From Lachnospiraceae bacterium UBA7225 (GTDB lineage: Bacteria; Bacillota; Clostridia; Lachnospirales; Lachnospiraceae): a DNA stretch of 8,850 bases. Shown here piece after piece: positions 7,243-8,850 of the stretch. Each line of letters starts with the position of its first letter. Within the stretch, counting starts at the first letter, position 1. Under the pieces are notes generated by a model, which saw only the letters and a list, made by a program, of their open reading frames with translations, was not told the DNA's origin and ran no database searches. Position numbers and translations under genes: made by a program. The stretch lies in contig DKTR01000096.1 of assembly GCA_002473385.1 (NCBI GenBank), positions 1,167 to 10,016 on the forward strand, given 5' to 3'.

Positions 7243-7461
7243 ATGATGAGAAAATTATATGAGATATTTCACACAAAATATAACATATCCCAGAAGGAGG
7301 CAGGCAGGCTCACCGTTTTTGCCGGGATGGCGGCAGGCAGTGTGGCAGGAGCACTCCTTGGATGCCTTCCGATTCTTCCGGCAGAGCCGGTATCCTTCGC
7401 AGCATGCGGGCTGCTGCTCGGATTTGTAACAGCAGGTATGGGGCTGCTGAACGTGCAGTAA
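7243..7461 (+). CDS. Small two-helix membrane protein of unknown function
   Basis: ATG 7243 follows GGAGG (7231-7235) at seven-base spacing and begins a 72-residue protein that ends in tandem stops TAATAA (7459-7464). The first 20 residues are polar and basic (MMRKLYEIFHTKYNISQKEA). Two hydrophobic, Gly/Ala-rich stretches follow at about residues 22-43 and 50-69, separated by a short PILPAEPV turn. The likely form is a hairpin in the membrane with both ends cytoplasmic. I do not recognise a family. It lies 85 bases after phoU in the same direction with no terminator between them, so the two may be co-transcribed. The clear ribosome binding site and the terminator right at its end argue that the gene is real. 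Confidence 0.65.
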   Translation: MMRKLYEIFHTKYNISQKEAGRLTVFAGMAAGSVAGALLGCLPILPAEPVSFAACGLLLGFVTAGMGLLNVQ

Positions 7462-7489
7462 TAACTGTACAGTTCAGCAGATTTTTTTT
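7444..7489 (+). terminator. Intrinsic terminator overlapping the end of the small membrane protein gene
   Basis: CTGCTGAAC (7444-7452) pairs perfectly with GTTCAGCAG (7472-7480). An inner helix GTGCAGT/ACTGTAC (7453-7459 with 7464-7470, one G-U pair, A7471 bulged) tops it, and TTTTTTTT follows at 7482-7489. The left arm lies inside the last codons of the membrane protein gene. It ends the phoU transcript. Confidence 0.9.
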
Positions 7490-7786
7490 GTGAATTCCAA
7501 CCAGCGGACGTATGAAAACGATCAGGTACAGGTTGATTTTGCCTGCGAGCAGGAGAGGATGGTAGAGTATCTTGTGGATCACAAGCGGTACGCCAGTATT
7601 GGCTATATCGGAGGTTATTATGAGTGCGGAGAGGTGAAAATCGGCGCTCACCGTCTGGAGGGACTGCAAAAGATTCTGAAAAGAAGGATGGTAAAATACA
7701 GATTTGCTTGTTTGGATAAAATAGTGCATACAAATTTCTTTTCTGAGTTAAAATATTTTTATGAGCTAAGGGACAAATGGATATAA
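7472..7786 (+). pseudogene. Fragment of a LacI/GalR-type transcriptional regulator
   Basis: One frame encodes QQIFFVNSNQRTYENDQVQV, then DFACEQERMVEYLVDHKRYA, then SIGYIGGYYECGE and RLEGLQKILKRR, ending at TAA 7784-7786. This resembles the middle of LacI-family effector domains: a VFVNSN strand, a VDF(x)A(x)x(A)VxYL helix, the IGYIGG turn and an R(x)xGF-like helix. The helix-turn-helix is missing, as is everything after the first part of the effector domain. The last 25 or so residues (from about KYRFACL) no longer look like the family. A GTG at 7490 could start a 98-residue product, but it sits in a T-tract with no ribosome binding site, and homology seems to begin before it. I read it as a degraded remnant; a small expressed protein is less likely. 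Confidence 0.55.
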
Positions 7787-7814
7787 AATACATGCTTGCA
7801 TGTATTTTTATATC
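7780..7814. terminator. Long AT-rich palindrome, terminator-like, between regulator remnant and recombinase
   Basis: GATATAAAATACATGC (7780-7795) and GCATGTATTTTTATATC (7798-7814) are complementary over 16 pairs with one extra T in the right arm. They are separated by only two bases, so the real loop would be CTTG or larger. The A-rich left side and T-rich right side resemble a bidirectional intrinsic terminator. The near-perfect symmetry and the position next to a recombinase gene also allow a recombination or protein-binding site. The stop codon of the regulator remnant lies in the left arm. Confidence 0.5.
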
Positions 7815-7815
7815 T

Positions 7816-7932
7816 ATGGGGTCTTCGTGTCGCTACGGTCGGCGCTATGTGAACGCCCACTGGACGTTTAGCGCCCCGTTAGACTCATTTGTCGTGCAAC
7901 TCATTTTTATGTTACTAAGAAGGAGAAAATAA
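7816..7932 (+). CDS. Possible 38-codon leader ORF across the folded segment (doubtful)
   Basis: ATG 7816 opens a 38-codon frame that ends at TAA 7930-7932, two bases before the recombinase ATG. It begins MGSSCRYGRRYVNAHW and ends FMLLRRRK. The recombinase ribosome binding site lies inside its last codons, which would allow translational coupling. No Shine-Dalgarno sequence precedes the ATG and the composition is odd (Arg-, Trp- and Cys-bearing), so it may be only a chance frame through a structured non-coding element. I do not recognise the peptide. Confidence 0.15.
   Translation: MGSSCRYGRRYVNAHWTFSAPLDSFVVQLIFMLLRRRK
7821..7884 (+). other. GC-rich folded non-coding segment upstream of the recombinase
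   Basis: Within an AT-rich neighbourhood this segment forms one nested, one-sidedly bulged hairpin. GTCT (7821-7824) pairs with AGAC (7881-7884), ACGG (7835-7838) with CCGT (7876-7879), GGCGCTA (7841-7847) with TAGCGCC (7869-7875), and AACG (7852-7855) with CGTT (7865-7868). The terminal loop is CCCACTGGA. Unpaired bases (TC and TGTG, plus a 10-base left bulge) lie almost all on the left arm. It ends in GTTAGAC, which fits the GTTRRRY form of integron attC R' boxes, but the matching R'' box is only partly present. It may be an RNA leader, a DNA recombination site or both; no Rfam family comes to mind. Confidence 0.45.
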
Positions 7933-7934
7933 AT

Positions 7935-8777
7935 ATGTGCTATGATATAAAAATAGAAAATATCCAGGACTACCAGAGGTATCTTTTCAGAGAAGAATGC
8001 AGTTCCGGAACAATAGAAAAGTATGTAAGAGATGTACGTGGATTTTATTCATGGCTGGCGGGCAGAGAAGCAGACAAGGAACATGCTTCTGCATGGAAAG
8101 ATTTTTTAATAGATTCCGGATATGCTCCTGTAACGATTAATTCAATGTTATCTGCAATTAATCGTTTTTTTTATTTCATGGGATGGGAAGAGTGTCGTGT
8201 AAAGTTTCTTCATATTCAGAGGAAAACGTTTCGTGATTCGTCCAGAGAATTAACGCAGCATGAATATAAGAAACTGGTTCGGACAGCTCAGAATTCCGGA
8301 AAAGCAAGGCTGGCTTTGCTGCTGGAAACCATTTGCGGAACCGGAATTCGTGTATCAGAGGTGAAGTATATTACCGTGGAAGCAGTAAGGAGAGAAAGGG
8401 CGGATATTTCTCTGAAAGGGAAAATCAGAACAATTCTTCTTCCGCATAAGCTTTGTAAGAAGCTTTTACAGTATGCAAAAAAGAACAGCTATACTTCCGG
8501 TGAAATTTTTATCACTAAAAATGGCAAAAGCCTGTCACGGTGTCAGATATGGAAAGAGATGAAAAATTTATGTGATGACGCCGGTGTAGAGGCATCTAAG
8601 GTATTTCCGCATAATCTTAGGCATGTGTTTGCAACCGTGTTTTATGAAGTATGTAAGGACATTGTAAAACTTGCTGATATCCTGGGACACAGCTCAATAG
8701 AAACGACAAGAATTTATTTAATTTCGACCGGGAAAGAGCATATACATCAATTAGAACAAATGAGATTAGTTAGCTGA
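7935..8777 (+). CDS. Tyrosine recombinase / integrase (XerC/D-like)
   Basis: This complete 280-residue site-specific recombinase cuts and rejoins DNA through a covalent phosphotyrosine intermediate. ATG 7935 follows AAGGAG (7920-7925) at nine-base spacing. Residues about 7-90 form the SAM-like N-terminal core-binding domain (YQRYLFREECSSGTIEKYVR, then TINSMLSAINRFFYFMGW). The C-terminal catalytic domain carries the full active site: R139 (GTGIRVSEV), K163 (LKGKIRTILLP), H226 and R229 (PHNLRH), H252 (LGHSS) and nucleophile Y261 (TTRIYLIS). Size and lack of extra domains point to a stand-alone XerC/D-like enzyme, not a large conjugative-element integrase; no IntI-type insertion is evident. It appears alone, with no excisionase, relaxase or phage genes in view. 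Base composition is more AT-rich than the sugar operon, consistent with separate acquisition. Its substrate sites are unknown, though nearby repeats are candidates. Confidence 0.92.
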   Translation: MCYDIKIENIQDYQRYLFREECSSGTIEKYVRDVRGFYSWLAGREADKEHASAWKDFLIDSGYAPVTINSMLSAINRFFYFMGWEECRVKFLHIQRKTFRDSSRELTQHEYKKLVRTAQNSGKARLALLLETICGTGIRVSEVKYITVEAVRRERADISLKGKIRTILLPHKLCKKLLQYAKKNSYTSGEIFITKNGKSLSRCQIWKEMKNLCDDAGVEASKVFPHNLRHVFATVFYEVCKDIVKLADILGHSSIETTRIYLISTGKEHIHQLEQMRLVS

Positions 8778-8781
8778 ACAG

Positions 8782-8799
8782 ACAAAATCTATATTTTGT
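8782..8799 (+). repeat. AT-rich inverted repeat just after the recombinase gene
   Basis: ACAAAAT (8782-8788) and ATTTTGT (8793-8799) form a perfect 7-bp inverted repeat around CTAT, 4 bases after the recombinase stop. The stem is weak for a terminator and only two more T residues follow. Its GACAAAAT...ATAT layout recalls the GACAAATGGATAT at 7772, so it may be a recombinase site instead. Confidence 0.35.
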
Positions 8800-8818
8800 T
8801 TATCAAAATGGGCATAGG

Positions 8819-8847
8819 AATAACTAATACATATATTCGTGGTTATT
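8819..8847. repeat. Short inverted repeat at the right edge of the window
   Basis: AATAAC (8819-8824) is complementary to GTTATT (8842-8847) across a 17-base AT-rich spacer. An ATG at 8808 opens a frame (MGIGITNTYIRGYY) that runs off the window, but it has no ribosome binding site, so I do not call a gene. The repeat is short and could be chance. Confidence 0.2.
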
Positions 8848-8850
8848 ATA

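Larger units (their letters stand above)
7772..7893. repeat. Inverted 8-mer GACAAATG bracketing the recombinase leader
   Basis: GACAAATG at 7772-7779 is the exact reverse complement of CATTTGTC at 7886-7893. The two arms enclose the palindrome (7780-7814) and the folded segment (7821-7884). A related sequence, GACAAAAT followed by CTATAT, occurs after the recombinase at 8781-8794; compare GACAAATGGATAT at 7772-7784. An ACTCATTT direct repeat is also present (7883-7890 and 7899-7906). These could be recombinase arm or core sites, but 8-mers in AT-rich DNA can arise by chance. Confidence 0.35.

Noticed and set aside
7605..7621. Imperfect repeat of this stretch at 8833-8849 (14 of 17 bases, sharing GGTTATTAT)
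   Set aside because: I considered a duplicated insertion target, but the shared core is a 9-mer of low complexity in AT-rich DNA and the matches around it are scattered, so chance is adequate.
7269..7793. 174-codon minus-strand frame opposite the small membrane gene and regulator remnant
   Set aside because: It crosses a strong terminator and two plus-strand reading frames, and has no recognisable motif or ribosome binding site.
1..8850. CRISPR arrays, tRNA, rRNA and insertion-sequence transposases
   Set aside because: I saw no regularly spaced direct repeats, no tRNA-like or rRNA-like sequence, and no transposase. The only mobility-type gene is the tyrosine recombinase.

Overview
The window looks like a chromosomal segment from a Gram-positive, gut-type Clostridia, most likely a member of the Lachnospiraceae. 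I infer this from strong AAGGAGG/GGAGG ribosome binding sites, intrinsic terminators with T-tracts, a secreted protein with cell-wall-binding repeats, and the style of the tyrosine recombinase. The genus cannot be fixed from sequence alone. All convincing genes lie on the + strand.

Region 1 (1-4892) is a pentose or aldose uptake and phosphorylation locus. It holds the 3' end of a xylulokinase gene (xylB), then after a 269-base gap with its own promoter a three-gene ABC importer of the ChvE/MmsA(GguA)/MmsB(GguB) multiple-monosaccharide type. The importer comprises a periplasmic-type binding protein, a double-domain ATPase and a single permease, and ends at a strong terminator. Two tandem hairpins separate the binding-protein gene from the ATPase gene, consistent with higher expression of the binding protein. 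The importer brings in an aldose such as xylose, arabinose, galactose or glucose. After isomerisation by an enzyme outside the window, XylB would phosphorylate xylulose.

Region 2 (4893-6409) is a monocistronic, exported serine-hydrolase gene of the class A beta-lactamase fold. It has about seven N-terminal cell-wall-binding repeats. A single in-frame TAA cuts it before the KTG active-site motif; the rest of the domain continues in the same frame, so the gene is probably a recent nonsense pseudogene. A long terminator follows.

Region 3 (6410-7489) carries phoU without any pst transporter gene in view, then a small two-helix membrane protein of unknown function and a terminator.

Region 4 (7472-8850) has accessory character. 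It holds a fragment of a LacI/GalR-type regulator, a long AT-rich palindrome, a GC-rich non-coding segment that folds into a bulged hairpin, and a complete 280-residue tyrosine recombinase. After that come AT-rich inverted repeats and the window edge. The recombinase with its structured leader and the GACAAA-type repeats on both sides is the best candidate here for a compact, poorly described mobile or DNA-rearranging unit. This is inference only; no boundary was proven.
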